Below, one piece after another: positions 51,613 through 60,813 of a DNA stretch of 64,000 nucleotides. Numbering within the stretch: the first letter of the stretch is position 1; each line of letters opens with the position of its first letter. The notes beneath the pieces are model-generated. The model made no database searches. It was given only the letters and a program-made list of their open reading frames with translations, and was not told where the DNA came from. The position numbers and the translations under genes were made by a program. Source of the stretch: Flavobacteriaceae bacterium (GTDB taxonomy: Bacteria; Bacteroidota; Bacteroidia; Flavobacteriales; Flavobacteriaceae); the NCBI GenBank assembly GCA_947463515.1, contig CANHRI010000003.1, positions 1 through 64,000 on the forward strand. Reading direction: 5' to 3'.

Positions 51613-51939
51613 TGAAGCTGCTGATCCCGATCCTTCGGGGGCTAAGCTCCTGTGCAATCCACGAATTGTAAAGACAGTTGTGATCGAACACCTTCCAACG
51701 TCTAACGACTAAAGTCTAATGTCTGCCCACTGCGACTGAGACTGAGACTGAGACTGAGACTGAAAACTGCGACTGCGACTACCTCAACCGACTTACGACT
51801 TTATGACTTACGACTTACGACTAAACACTGCGACTGCAAACTGAGACTGAACACTGCGACTGAGACTGAGACTGCGACTGAGACTGCGACTGAAAACTAC
51901 AACTGCGACTGCCCACTGAACACTGCCCACTGAACACTG
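51613..51939. repeat. Intergenic 6- and 7-bp repeats, no gene seen
   Basis: 327 bp. 51735-51765 repeats GACTGA (plus) and 51780-51830 has CTTACGA units. 51840-51939 mixes ACTGCG, ACTGAG and ACTGAAC units that read CAGTNNN on the minus strand. The array abuts the TAG stop (51942-51940) of the minus-strand kinase gene. The first ~90 bp after the nucleosidase gene are unique sequence without a recognisable feature. Confidence 0.85.
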
Positions 51940-52692
51940 CTACCGCAACTTCCGCTTCAACCATTTCTTCCTGTTGATTTTACGCTTAAAATCCTGCGAA
52001 GTTTGCCAAAGCACCGGCCATAGTTCACTTTCAGGTGTGCCACTCAAACGCGCATAATTCGCCGCTACGGTTCTCAACATCGTTTTTGAAAGCCACATTT
52101 TTTTAAAATTGTCCATACGTTGCGCGATCGAAAGGGTGCGAAACTGCATACGATTTAAATCAATAAGGTAAAAATCGTATTGACCATTGCCCAAATCTTT
52201 TATTAGGGTATTTCCTGGCGAATGGTCCAAAAAATGAATGCGAGCCTCATGCATGCGAAAAGTAAACGCCGTAAATTGTTCCAAAATCGCCACTCTATTG
52301 GGAAATAAGGGATCGTGTATGAGTTCGCGTATCGTAAAATCATAGTCGATATGTCGACAGAAATAAAAACTATTGGTCAACATTCCCCACCCGTTGCGCT
52401 CCTCAATGTATCCGATGGGAAAAGGAGTCAAAATACCGTGCTGCTGTAAATACCGCGCATAATCAAATGATCGTTTGGCCTTGCTGGAACGAAACCACGA
52501 ATAAATGATGGACTTCAAAAACCCGGGCTTTTTAAAAAACTTAATACTCACCGTCTCCCCATTCAACACATTGGTTTTAATAGCATTGCGCGCTCCTTGC
52601 ACAACTAATGTCCCCGAATGCGGAAATTCTGCCGCTAAGGTCTCAAGCGCTTGCTGATTGGGTAAATAATCGGGATGAACAATTGTGGGCAC
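51940..52692 (-). CDS. Lipopolysaccharide (Kdo-type) kinase-like protein
   Basis: 250 aa, protein-kinase-like fold of the KdkA/WaaP class. VSIKFFKKPG holds the ATP lysine. IHFLDHSPGNTLI is the catalytic loop (Asp and Asn in HxxDxxxxN) and YLIDLNRMQF is the DFG-equivalent metal-binding Asp. These enzymes phosphorylate Kdo or heptose of LPS inner core on the cytoplasmic side. The start is a GTG at 52692, diverging from the heptosyltransferase-like gene, which fits an inner-core role. The C-terminus is strongly basic (KRKINRKKWLKRKLR), suitable for binding acidic lipids. Confidence 0.85.
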   Translation of the reverse strand: MPTIVHPDYLPNQQALETLAAEFPHSGTLVVQGARNAIKTNVLNGETVSIKFFKKPGFLKSIIYSWFRSSKAKRSFDYARYLQQHGILTPFPIGYIEERNGWGMLTNSFYFCRHIDYDFTIRELIHDPLFPNRVAILEQFTAFTFRMHEARIHFLDHSPGNTLIKDLGNGQYDFYLIDLNRMQFRTLSIAQRMDNFKKMWLSKTMLRTVAANYARLSGTPESELWPVLWQTSQDFKRKINRKKWLKRKLR

Positions 52693-52754
52693 GGGTTCGT
52701 TTTAGTTTGGGTAAATGTATTAAAAAATTGTACTTTGCACCAAGATTTTATGGT

Positions 52755-53819
52755 ATGCAAAAAATTCTTATCATCCAAAACAAACGGATTGGCGATGTAT
52801 TGATCGCCTCGGTCATTGCCAACAACTTCAAACGGAAGTATCCCGATAGCGAGGTGCATTTTATGGCGTACGACTTTACAACAGGCGTTTTGGAACACAA
52901 TCCCAACATCGATAAAATCATTCCCATTCGCGAAAAAGAACTCAAGAAATGGCGCAACCTGCTTCAATTCATCCGTTGGGTTCGGAAGCAAAAATACGAC
53001 ATCATCTTTGATCCGTATTCCAAGACGCAAAGCCGTTTGATTTGTAAATTTTCGGGGGCCAAAATGACCATCGGCCATAAATCGCGAAAGAAATGGGGCA
53101 ACTTTAATTTTTACACCCATCCTACTGTGGGACTTGAAAAATCGGATAAATTTTGCGGTAAAGCCATCGAAGATCGGGTACATCTCATTGAATATGCTGG
53201 TGATTTTTCCCCCATCGATTATGAACCTAAAATCTTTTTAACGGAAGCCGAAAAAAAGGAAGACCTACTCGGAAAATACAAGGATAAAAAAGTAATCATG
53301 CTCGGCGTATTGGGCAGTACACCCCAAAAATCGATGCCCTATGCCTATGTTGCTGAAGTTTGCGACCGCATTGCCACGACCTTTGATGCCTATTTACTTT
53401 TCAATTATGCCCCGTACCAAAAGGAAGAAGCATTAAAAATCTTTGCCCTTTGTCAGCATAAAGACCGAATTATTTTGGACATTTATGCGCCTACGATTCG
53501 GGATTTTATCAAATTAATGGCCCAATGTGATGTACTCGTGGCCAATGAAGGCGGAACCGTTCACATTGCGAAAGCCTTACAAAAACCGACTTTTACCCTA
53601 TTTTCTCCCTATGTCAACAAAGAACATTGGGCGAGTTTTGAAGACGGAATAATGCATACCTCCATTCACCTTCGGGAAGAAAAACCAGAGCTGTATACTG
53701 AATTTACCTATGAAGCGCGTAAAAAAATGGAAGCCGACCCCAGTCCGTGGTACCGCGAACTGAAACCGGCCTTGTATTGGGAACGTTTGCAAGCGTTTTT
53801 AAAGCATCACTTGGGCTAA
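52755..53819 (+). CDS. GT9 family heptosyltransferase-like glycosyltransferase
   Basis: 354 aa from the ATG at 52755; the frame to 52608 overlaps the divergent kinase gene. It begins MQKILIIQNKRIGDVLIASVI, the typical GT9 opening with RxGDvl. IIFDPYSKTQSR and, in the C-terminal domain, VLVANEGGTVHIAKALQKPT correspond to the donor site (SGPxH-like region with NEGG in place). GT9 enzymes add heptose to the LPS inner core. The donor could differ in Bacteroidota, whose core chemistry is less known. Confidence 0.88.
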   Translation: MQKILIIQNKRIGDVLIASVIANNFKRKYPDSEVHFMAYDFTTGVLEHNPNIDKIIPIREKELKKWRNLLQFIRWVRKQKYDIIFDPYSKTQSRLICKFSGAKMTIGHKSRKKWGNFNFYTHPTVGLEKSDKFCGKAIEDRVHLIEYAGDFSPIDYEPKIFLTEAEKKEDLLGKYKDKKVIMLGVLGSTPQKSMPYAYVAEVCDRIATTFDAYLLFNYAPYQKEEALKIFALCQHKDRIILDIYAPTIRDFIKLMAQCDVLVANEGGTVHIAKALQKPTFTLFSPYVNKEHWASFEDGIMHTSIHLREEKPELYTEFTYEARKKMEADPSPWYRELKPALYWERLQAFLKHHLG

Positions 53820-53823
53820 ATAC

Positions 53824-55311
53824 TTAGGGGTTTGGAGCTTCTTTGCGAATGCCGAAAGGTGTCCATTTGATCTTTTGCTGTTTGACTTCTTTACGAATGG
53901 CCAAGTTGGCGGCCAACGACTCAGGGGTTTTGTACCCCCGCGGATGGTCCAAATGCAACACGACTGCTTTGTGACGAATTTGCTTCCCTTTAATGCCATT
54001 GTTTTCCAAACGTTCCCCAAACTCACGATCGGGTCCGCCGTACTTCATCCGTTCATCATACCCGTTAATGGCAATCATATCACTACGAAAACCGGAGGAA
54101 TTACAATTGTTAAACGAAGGCGTCGTGGGGGAAATAAGATCCAAAAGCCAAGCCGACCACATTTGCGCGCTCAATTTTAAGGTATTGGAAAATCCTAAGC
54201 GATCAATAGATTTCAACCAACCCACTTCAAAACAACGCTGCGATACAATATCGTCGGGAGCAATATGCTTGCTTGTTTTCATCGGAAGTTTGCAATATCC
54301 GCCTGAGAGAAAACGACCTTGCTCGGCTTCAAGGGCATGTATTTCCACAAAATCTTTCCGCGGAATACAATCGCCATCGGTCATAATAATATACTCATGA
54401 GCCGCTTCCATGATGGTCACATTCAATATCTCTTGACGGCGATACCCTAAATCTTCATGCCATAAATGACGAACAGGTACGGGATAGTTTGCAGCATACC
54501 GATCAATGAGCGCCTTGGTCTCGGGACGCGAACCGTCGTCGGCTACAATCAATTCAAAATCGGTATAGGTTTGCACCGAATATCCAATTAAGACTTTCTC
54601 CAACCATTCTTCGGCATTGTACGTACTCACAATCACCGAGATTTTCAAATTTTTATCGCGTGCGGCTGCCATAAGTAAAGTGGTATTTTTAACTGATTTT
54701 TGTTGTAATCCTGGCCATTCCCGATAATAACGATGCGCGGGATAGCGTTCGTCCCAAGTCCCTGACTCCAATAAAGCAAGGCAATCCGTCTTCCAAAGGG
54801 AAGTATTCGAAAAGTTGAAAGGCAACTCAGGAAGGCAATAATCCAAGAGTGCGGCCCAACTTCCAGGTTCAATCGCACGAAAGGCTTTAAGTCCTTTAAC
54901 AGTGGCGTGTTGGGCTAAAAAAGTAGTGCTAAAATAATGTCCCGATTCAATTCCCTCCAAAGTCAACGTATCAAAAACCGCATCTTGAATAAAAAAACGA
55001 GCCCCCGTTAAATAATAGCCCTCTTCCCGATGTTTCACATGTTCCTCCACAAAATCTTCCCGCGGAACCGCATGCGCATCGGCAAAGATGACATAATCGG
55101 TCAGCGATTGGGTTAAATGTGAGGACAAACGTGCGGGAGGACAAAAATAAAGAGGGAAAAAACATGCCGAATGGGCAACCTCCAGCGGTTTATCCTGAAG
55201 AAGAACGATCTCAAAGTTACGGTAGTTTTGCGTGGTATAGCCCCACAAAACCCTTTGTATGGTGGGTAAATCGGTTCCATTTGTTAAAACAACGGTAACA
55301 TTCTTTTGCAT
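53824..55311 (-). CDS. Tandem GT2 glycosyltransferase with degenerate first domain
   Basis: 495 aa made of two related GT-A units. The second (about 223-495) is typical: ISVIVSTYNAEEWLEKVL, IVADDGS, MTDGDCIPRKDF (DGD at 312-314) and NGYDERMKYGGPDREF. The first (1 to about 215) has the same order, FADAHAVPREDF (DAH at 78-80 instead of DxD) and NTSLWKTDCLALLESGTWDERY, but no GGPDREF equivalent. The first unit is probably structural or acceptor-binding. The ATG at 55311 follows a TACCTTTG element by 5 nt. It is convergent with the GT9 gene and divergent from the next GT2. Confidence 0.88.
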   Translation of the reverse strand: MQKNVTVVLTNGTDLPTIQRVLWGYTTQNYRNFEIVLLQDKPLEVAHSACFFPLYFCPPARLSSHLTQSLTDYVIFADAHAVPREDFVEEHVKHREEGYYLTGARFFIQDAVFDTLTLEGIESGHYFSTTFLAQHATVKGLKAFRAIEPGSWAALLDYCLPELPFNFSNTSLWKTDCLALLESGTWDERYPAHRYYREWPGLQQKSVKNTTLLMAAARDKNLKISVIVSTYNAEEWLEKVLIGYSVQTYTDFELIVADDGSRPETKALIDRYAANYPVPVRHLWHEDLGYRRQEILNVTIMEAAHEYIIMTDGDCIPRKDFVEIHALEAEQGRFLSGGYCKLPMKTSKHIAPDDIVSQRCFEVGWLKSIDRLGFSNTLKLSAQMWSAWLLDLISPTTPSFNNCNSSGFRSDMIAINGYDERMKYGGPDREFGERLENNGIKGKQIRHKAVVLHLDHPRGYKTPESLAANLAIRKEVKQQKIKWTPFGIRKEAPNP

Positions 55312-55316
55312 GGATG

Positions 55317-55344
55317 CAAAGGTAACCTAATTTTACTAAATTTG
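55317..55344. promoter_or_regulatory. Back-to-back -7 elements between two glycosyltransferase genes
   Basis: Minus strand: TACCTTTG (55324-55317), 5 nt before the ATG at 55311. Plus strand: TAAATTTG (55337-55344), 17 nt before the ATG at 55362. Each promoter's -33 region overlaps the other's -7 region, so they may compete. Confidence 0.55.
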
Positions 55345-55361
55345 TTTTTCAATTTTCAAGA

Positions 55362-56099
55362 ATGCACACCCTCTCGGTTATCATCCCCACCTTTAATGAA
55401 ATTTCGTATTTGGAAGACGCCGTGGCCTCCGTACGTTTTGCGCAACAAATCATTGTGATTGATTCGTATAGTACAGACGGTACCGCAGAACTCGCCAAAC
55501 GATTGGGATGTGAGGTAATGCAGCGAAAATTTGATCATTTTTCAGCCCAAAAAAATGCCGCGATTGCTTTGGCCAAAGGCGATTGGATTTTATTTATCGA
55601 CGCTGATGAACGGGTAACAACCAAATTGAAATTGGAAATTTTGGACACCTTAAAAAATCCGAAACACCAAGGCTATAAATTGCGTTTTCCCCACTATTTT
55701 ATGAATCGCTTTTTATACCACAAAGTTGATCGCGTGACCCGTTTAGTGAAAAATGACGGCGTACATTTCACGGGAGAAGTTCATGAAAAACTCCACGTCA
55801 ACGGAAGTATCGGGCAATTGGAGGCGTTCATGATTCATTACACCTACAAAGGGTTGTTTCATACGTTGAGTAAAAAGAACTCCTATGCCTGGTTTCAAGC
55901 CGATATGGCCCGTCAAAAAGGAAAAAAAGTAACCCTTTTGCATTTGTTTTTCAAACCCTTGTACCGTTTTTTCTCGGCTTATATTTTGAAAAAAGGATTT
56001 ATGGATGGACTCCCCGGATTGGCTTTAGCGAGTGTCAATGCGTATGGCGTGTTTTCACGGTACGTTAAAATGATGCTCCTCGAACGAAAAATGGAGTAA
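55362..56099 (+). CDS. GT2 glycosyltransferase, WaaE/KdtX-like
   Basis: 245 aa. LSVIIPTFNEISYLEDAVASV, IIVIDSYSTDGTAELAKRLG and WILFIDADERVTTKL (DAD, the DxD motif) match the WaaE/KdtX-type beta-glucosyltransferases that extend LPS inner core. The C-terminal third is basic with a short amphipathic or hydrophobic region near 190-215, suited to membrane contact. A paralogue with the same design lies at 56926-57696. It begins a mainly plus-strand LPS assembly run. Confidence 0.9.
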   Translation: MHTLSVIIPTFNEISYLEDAVASVRFAQQIIVIDSYSTDGTAELAKRLGCEVMQRKFDHFSAQKNAAIALAKGDWILFIDADERVTTKLKLEILDTLKNPKHQGYKLRFPHYFMNRFLYHKVDRVTRLVKNDGVHFTGEVHEKLHVNGSIGQLEAFMIHYTYKGLFHTLSKKNSYAWFQADMARQKGKKVTLLHLFFKPLYRFFSAYILKKGFMDGLPGLALASVNAYGVFSRYVKMMLLERKME

Positions 56100-56134
56100 C
56101 TACGCCGACAATCTTACAAGAATCCTCTCGTAAT

Positions 56135-56860
56135 TTACCACAACCGTAGGCGTCCCCATCGAAGTTTCCATCGAAAACGAAGCAAATGATCTTCGCCTTT
56201 AATATCAATGCGCGGAATAACATAGGGATTGGACCACGGAAAACGACTTACCGTATTCCCTATACGAAAGCCAAACGCAATACCATTTTCTTGTAGTTGG
56301 GTAAAAAAGTGAGACTGCACGGGTTGTTGACGCGGAAAGTTCCCATAGGGATAAGCCAATGCTGGAAAGATAGAAAGCTGCTCGGCTGCCATAACCTGCT
56401 GCGCTTGGTCAAAATCCTGTTGTAGGGCTTCCGAAGTAAGGGTGGCCAAACGCGGGTGAGCAAACGAATGATGCGCCAACTCAATCACATTGGGGTCCAA
56501 AGCACGCAGTTGCTCGGCAGTCATAATCGGATGTGCAGCGGCGCCCGAAGAGGCATTCCACGCATCGGTTTTACCCAAATAGGCAAAAGGCACAAAAAAA
56601 ACTGCTTTGAATCCGTATTTAATCAAGAGTGGTACGGCAAATTCCCACTGACTTACAGTAACATCGTCAAAAGTGAGCACAACACTGCGCTTGGGCAAAG
56701 TCGTTTGAACCGATAATTCAGAGAGAAAAAACGACTGGTAACCCTTTGACCGCAAATACATTAGCTGTTGCTCAAAACGAGAAGCCGCCAAAGTAAGTCC
56801 TTTACTCGCTTCCTCTTGGGCACAAAAATTATGATACATCAATACGGGAAGTCGTGTCAC
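56135..56860 (-). CDS. Polysaccharide deacetylase family protein (CE4/NodB-like)
   Basis: 241 aa without signal peptide. LPVLMYHNF opens the family fold. VVLTFDDVTVS holds the catalytic Asp and metal Asp, IELAHHSFAHPRLATLT gives the HxxxH metal ligands, and ALAYPYGNFP is motif 3. Such enzymes remove N- or O-acetyl groups from sugars in surface glycans. It starts at a GTG (56860) and lies opposite to its neighbours, within the glycosyltransferase cluster, so it likely modifies the same glycan. Confidence 0.88.
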   Translation of the reverse strand: MTRLPVLMYHNFCAQEEASKGLTLAASRFEQQLMYLRSKGYQSFFLSELSVQTTLPKRSVVLTFDDVTVSQWEFAVPLLIKYGFKAVFFVPFAYLGKTDAWNASSGAAAHPIMTAEQLRALDPNVIELAHHSFAHPRLATLTSEALQQDFDQAQQVMAAEQLSIFPALAYPYGNFPRQQPVQSHFFTQLQENGIAFGFRIGNTVSRFPWSNPYVIPRIDIKGEDHLLRFRWKLRWGRLRLW

Positions 56861-56878
56861 TGCCGTAAATTTTAAAAA

Positions 56879-56906
56879 TTGGAATGGAGTAAAAATACTA
56901 TATTTG
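56879..56906 (+). promoter_or_regulatory. Predicted promoter of the GT2-GT4 operon
   Basis: TTG at 56879-56881, 17 bp, TATATTTG at 56899-56906, 19 nt before the ATG at 56926. The spacing is slightly short but both elements are present. Confidence 0.55.
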
Positions 56907-56925
56907 TTGCTTTGATTGCAAATCT

Positions 56926-57696
56926 ATGGCCGAAAATACCGCTGTACCTAAAATCACCGCATTGGCGATCTCCTACAACGAAGCGCTCAATGTGGAGCGG
57001 TATATCGAACGATTGAAGTTTGCCGATGAAATCATTTTTGTCGATTCAGAAAGTACCGACAATACGCAAACCCTCGCGGCCCAGATGGGAGCCAAAGTGA
57101 TCACACGTCCATTTACCAATTTCTCCGAACAACGGAATTTTGCCATTGCGCAAGCCACCCACGACTGGATTCTTTTCTTTGACTTGGATGAAATTATCAC
57201 CCCTGAACTGGAGGAAGAAATCAAAGCGACCGTCAAAAATCCAGGCGACAAAAATGCTTTCTTTGTCAAGCGAACCTTTCATTTTATGGGGAAACGCATC
57301 CGTTTTGGAGGATGGCAAAATGACAAAGCAATACGTCTTTTCAACAAAAATCACGGAGCGTACAACGGCAATTTGGTGCACGAAGAAGTCAAAGCCGATG
57401 GCAAAGTGGGCGTTCTTAAAAACCGTTTAAATCATTACAGCTACAAAAGTTTTGACAACTATAACGATAAACTAAACTTGTACAGCAAGTTACAAGCCTT
57501 AAACCTGTACCAAAAGAAAGTGCGTCCCAACGTGTACCACTTTTTTATTCGTCCCCTGTACCGCTTCATGTGGCAATATTTTTTCCGTTTAGGGGTACTC
57601 GATGGGAAAGAAGGCTTTATTCTGGCTTACGTCCACTCCTTTTCTGTATTCAAACGGTATTTGCAGTTGTGGATGATGTACCGAAAAATTGACTAA
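56926..57696 (+). CDS. GT2 glycosyltransferase, WaaE/KdtX-like paralogue
   Basis: 256 aa. ITALAISYNEALNVERYIERL, IIFVDSESTDNTQTLAAQMG and WILFFDLDEIITPELEEE (DLD as DxD) resemble the enzyme at 55362, with which it also shares a basic C-terminal half containing NRLNHYSYKSF and FFIRPLYRFMWQYFFRLG. Such paralogues usually add successive or alternative sugars. The following GT4 begins only one base after the stop, so they form an operon. Confidence 0.9.
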   Translation: MAENTAVPKITALAISYNEALNVERYIERLKFADEIIFVDSESTDNTQTLAAQMGAKVITRPFTNFSEQRNFAIAQATHDWILFFDLDEIITPELEEEIKATVKNPGDKNAFFVKRTFHFMGKRIRFGGWQNDKAIRLFNKNHGAYNGNLVHEEVKADGKVGVLKNRLNHYSYKSFDNYNDKLNLYSKLQALNLYQKKVRPNVYHFFIRPLYRFMWQYFFRLGVLDGKEGFILAYVHSFSVFKRYLQLWMMYRKID

Positions 57697-57697
57697 C

Positions 57698-58801
57698 ATG
57701 CGGTTACTTCAAATCACAGCGTCCAACGTGTGGCGCGGTCACGAACAGCAGATTGTTTATTATTACGATGCCTTTGCCACCAAAGGAATTCACCAAGTCT
57801 TGCTATGTACACCCGATACCCGATTGCACGAAATTGCGCAGGAAAAAAACTATCGCGTCCATACACTGCCCTTCCATTCGGAATACGACCGAAAATGGAT
57901 GAAAAAAATCAATCAAATCGTTCGTGAAGAAAAAATCGATCTCATTCTCATTCACAACAGTACTGCCCACACGCTTTGTGTGCTTTCGTCATTAGTATAC
58001 GGATGGAAAACGCCTATGGTATTTTTCCGTACCTTAATTAAAAAGGTCGACACCAACTTTTTTCGCAAGTGGAAATACAACTACAGCGGGTTGAAAAAAA
58101 TCGTTTGTGTCTCACAAGCTGTTATCGATGTTTTAGCCCCTGCCATCAAAGATAAAAGCCGACTTTCCATTGTAGGAAGTGCCACCGATTTGGAGGAATT
58201 CCACCGTACCCAACCTACAGGATGGTTACGAAAGGAATTAGGATTGACCGACGATACTGTCATCATTGGAAACATTGCCGCTTTTGTAGGGTTTAAAGAC
58301 CATGTCACTTTGGTCCATGCTGCTGCCGAGATTGTCAAAAAAATCCCTAAAGTCGTCTTTGTTTTGGCAGGAAAAGGCGAACTTGAAGAAAATATTAAAG
58401 CGCTTGTAGCCGAAAAAGAATTGACCCAACATTTTGTGTTTTTAGGGTTTCGAAAAGATATTCCCGAACTCTTTCCTGAGTTTGACCTTTTTCTTTTTAC
58501 GTCCAAACTCGAACCCACAGGAGGTGTTTTACTTGAAGCCTATGCCAGTCATGTACCCATTATAGCTACCCGTGCAGGAGGAATTCCTGAAGTGGTGGTC
58601 GAGGGAGAAACGGGCTTGCTTTGTGAGAAAGAAAATCCGATTGACTTTGCAGAAAAAACGGTACAACTTCTCCAAGATAAAGCGTTGCAACAGCGATTGG
58701 TGGCCAACGGGTATCAGCATTTGTTGACCCATTTTACCAAAGAAGTCATTGCAGAGGCGATGTATAAGGAATTGGAACTTGTTTATCGCGCCTCACTATG
58801 A
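57698..58801 (+). CDS. GT4 glycosyltransferase
   Basis: 367 aa from the ATG at 57698 (MRLLQITASNVWRGHEQQ). The acceptor loop WRGHEQQ is typical of LPS GT4 enzymes, KIVCVSQAVIDVL marks the domain boundary, and TSKLEPTGGVLLEAYASHVPII carries the E-x7-E donor motif. It is coupled to the next gene by an ATGA overlap. It transfers a sugar in LPS or polysaccharide assembly; specificity unknown. Confidence 0.92.
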   Translation: MRLLQITASNVWRGHEQQIVYYYDAFATKGIHQVLLCTPDTRLHEIAQEKNYRVHTLPFHSEYDRKWMKKINQIVREEKIDLILIHNSTAHTLCVLSSLVYGWKTPMVFFRTLIKKVDTNFFRKWKYNYSGLKKIVCVSQAVIDVLAPAIKDKSRLSIVGSATDLEEFHRTQPTGWLRKELGLTDDTVIIGNIAAFVGFKDHVTLVHAAAEIVKKIPKVVFVLAGKGELEENIKALVAEKELTQHFVFLGFRKDIPELFPEFDLFLFTSKLEPTGGVLLEAYASHVPIIATRAGGIPEVVVEGETGLLCEKENPIDFAEKTVQLLQDKALQQRLVANGYQHLLTHFTKEVIAEAMYKELELVYRASL

Positions 58802-59772
58802 AAATCACGATCATCAGTTTTGACTATTTTGACTTCGATAAAAACATCATGGAAGCGCTGCAAAAAAAAGGCATCGAAGCGCATCACATCGATATTTCAA
58901 AGTTTAAATACCGTTACAAATCGTTTGGGGAAAAAGTCAAGAATTTTTTCTCAAAGTTGCTTTTGGGCACCAATGTAAAACGGGTACAAATGGAAGCCTT
59001 CGTGCTGCGGGAACTGGAACAATGGGGCATGCAAGATCAGATTTTGGTCATTCGTCCCGACCGTATTAGTCGGAAAACCCATGAAATCATAAAAACCAAA
59101 ACAAAACAATACCGTGCGTATTTGTACGACAGCACCAACCGGTTTTCCATCAAACATCTGGAAAAAGGATTGTTTGATCTCATTTATACCTTCGACCGCG
59201 ATGATGCGCAAAAGTTTGGTTACCATCCCATCAGTAATTTTATTTATTTTCCCAAAAAAGCAGTAGTCCCCGCAAGTGCATTACCCGTAGCGCTGTTTAT
59301 GATTGCCTCCATCGATGAGCGTCTTCCCTTATGGAATGCGGTAGCTGCGTATTGCCGAAAAATGCAACTGCCAACCGATTTTATTGCGGTGGGAAAACGA
59401 GAACCGGCTCAGTTGGATGCAGGAATTGTCTATTCGAAAACCAATCTCTTTTTGGACGCCATTACCGCGCGGATGGACCAATCCCAAGCGTTTTTGGATT
59501 TGATTCGAGAAGAGCAAAACGGATTGAGCTTTCGGGTTTTTGAAGCCATGGGTTACCAACGAAAATTGATTACTTCCAATGCTTCCGTAGTGGAGTATCC
59601 CTTTTACAATCCCGCCAATATTTTTGTGCTCACCCGAGATAATATCGATCAAATCCAAACATTTTTGGCAGTTCCTTTTGAACCTTTACCCGAAGCATTG
59701 TACCATCAATTTACTGTTGAACATTGGGTAGATACCGTATTTGAGTTGGAGGAAAAGACCTCCCTATCCTAA
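58798..59772 (+). CDS. Probable LPS biosynthesis protein, GT-B/CgeB-like
   Basis: 324 aa. ITIISFDYFDFDKNIMEAL begins a Rossmann-like half. The C-terminal half has NGLSFRVFEAMGYQRKLITSN, resembling the donor-binding region of CgeB-type and related 'lipopolysaccharide biosynthesis' glycosyltransferases (F-E-A-M-G for E-x7-E-like helix). No membrane segment or signal peptide. It overlaps the preceding GT4 by 4 bp. The glycosyltransferase call rests on this motif plus context, and is moderate. Confidence 0.7.
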   Translation: MKITIISFDYFDFDKNIMEALQKKGIEAHHIDISKFKYRYKSFGEKVKNFFSKLLLGTNVKRVQMEAFVLRELEQWGMQDQILVIRPDRISRKTHEIIKTKTKQYRAYLYDSTNRFSIKHLEKGLFDLIYTFDRDDAQKFGYHPISNFIYFPKKAVVPASALPVALFMIASIDERLPLWNAVAAYCRKMQLPTDFIAVGKREPAQLDAGIVYSKTNLFLDAITARMDQSQAFLDLIREEQNGLSFRVFEAMGYQRKLITSNASVVEYPFYNPANIFVLTRDNIDQIQTFLAVPFEPLPEALYHQFTVEHWVDTVFELEEKTSLS

Positions 59773-59780
59773 ACAAATAC

Positions 59781-59788
59781 TATCTTTG
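59781..59788 (+). promoter_or_regulatory. -7 element before the GT2 gene at 59820
   Basis: TATCTTTG at 59781-59788, about 31 nt before the ATG. The intervening CGCTGCGCTAACGCACACAG is GC-rich. No matching -33 TTG. Confidence 0.45.
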
Positions 59789-59819
59789 CACGCTGCGCTA
59801 ACGCACACAGTCGATTCCT

Positions 59820-60800
59820 ATGGCAAAAATTTCAGTCGCCTTATGTACTTACAATGGAGCCCGTTTTCTAAACGAGCAGTTGCTTTCTATTGTTGAACAA
59901 ACGCATCCCGTTGATGAAATTGTAATTTCAGATGACGGTTCTACCGATTCCACGATGAACTTACTACTCGAGTGGCAATCGCGCTATCCTGACCGTATTT
60001 TTGTACACCAAAATCCTGTGAATTTAAAAAGTAATGCCAACTTTGAACAAACACTGCAACGGTGCACGGGCGATTTCCTGTTTTTGGCCGATCAAGACGA
60101 TGCTTGGCATCCTGAAAAGGTGCAACGGTTTATGGAAACTTTTGCCCAAAATCCCGAAACGGAAGCGCTATTTTCAGATGGAAGTTTTATGGATGACGAA
60201 GGGAATCTCCTCCACGAACCCTTATCGTTGTGGGAAAGCGTACGATTCTTCCCTGAAAATCCCCACAATCCTGACGCCTTGCTCCACTCCCTACTTTTCA
60301 ATGCCAATTTCCTGACAGGAGCAACCCTATGCATACGAAGAGAAAGTTTGAAGCACGCCTTGCCGTTTCGAACCGGAAAAGGATTTTTACATGATGAATG
60401 GTTGGCCTTTGTTTTTGCGCAACGGCAAACATTACGTGCCATTCCTGAGCGCTTAATTCGTTATCGTTTGCACGGCCAACAACAAGTAGGTGTGAGCAAA
60501 ATAAATGACCCTGTGCAGGTACGACAAGAAAAGTGGGACTACCAGCAATTGGTCCTGGGACAGCGCGAACCCCACACCCTAAACGATTACAAGACAAAGG
60601 CAAAAACCTATTTTAACCAATACGAAAAATACCTATTTTTATACCGTGCCCATACTTTGGAGGCTTTTCAAAGCGTCAGCGATACTTTAAAAAACCACTA
60701 CATTCAAGCGGATCAAGCCATGAAACGCAAGAACATCTTGGCCTACACCGTTTTGAAACTGGTAGATCGCTTGAAAGGAAAACGGCAATTACATCACTAA
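59820..60800 (+). CDS. GT2 glycosyltransferase, rhamnosyltransferase-like
   Basis: 326 aa. ISVALCTYNGARFLNEQLLSI, IVISDDGSTDSTMNLLLEW, FLFLADQDDAWHPEKV (DQDD as DxD), FMDDEGNLL and FLHDEWLAFVFA follow the order of GT2 enzymes annotated as rhamnosyl- or alpha-1,3-glycosyltransferases. The C-terminal part is basic and helical. A promoter-like element precedes it, and the FkbM methyltransferase gene follows after 13 bp, suggesting joint action on the same glycan. Confidence 0.9.
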   Translation: MAKISVALCTYNGARFLNEQLLSIVEQTHPVDEIVISDDGSTDSTMNLLLEWQSRYPDRIFVHQNPVNLKSNANFEQTLQRCTGDFLFLADQDDAWHPEKVQRFMETFAQNPETEALFSDGSFMDDEGNLLHEPLSLWESVRFFPENPHNPDALLHSLLFNANFLTGATLCIRRESLKHALPFRTGKGFLHDEWLAFVFAQRQTLRAIPERLIRYRLHGQQQVGVSKINDPVQVRQEKWDYQQLVLGQREPHTLNDYKTKAKTYFNQYEKYLFLYRAHTLEAFQSVSDTLKNHYIQADQAMKRKNILAYTVLKLVDRLKGKRQLHH

Positions 60801-60813
60801 ATGCAACCGAACC

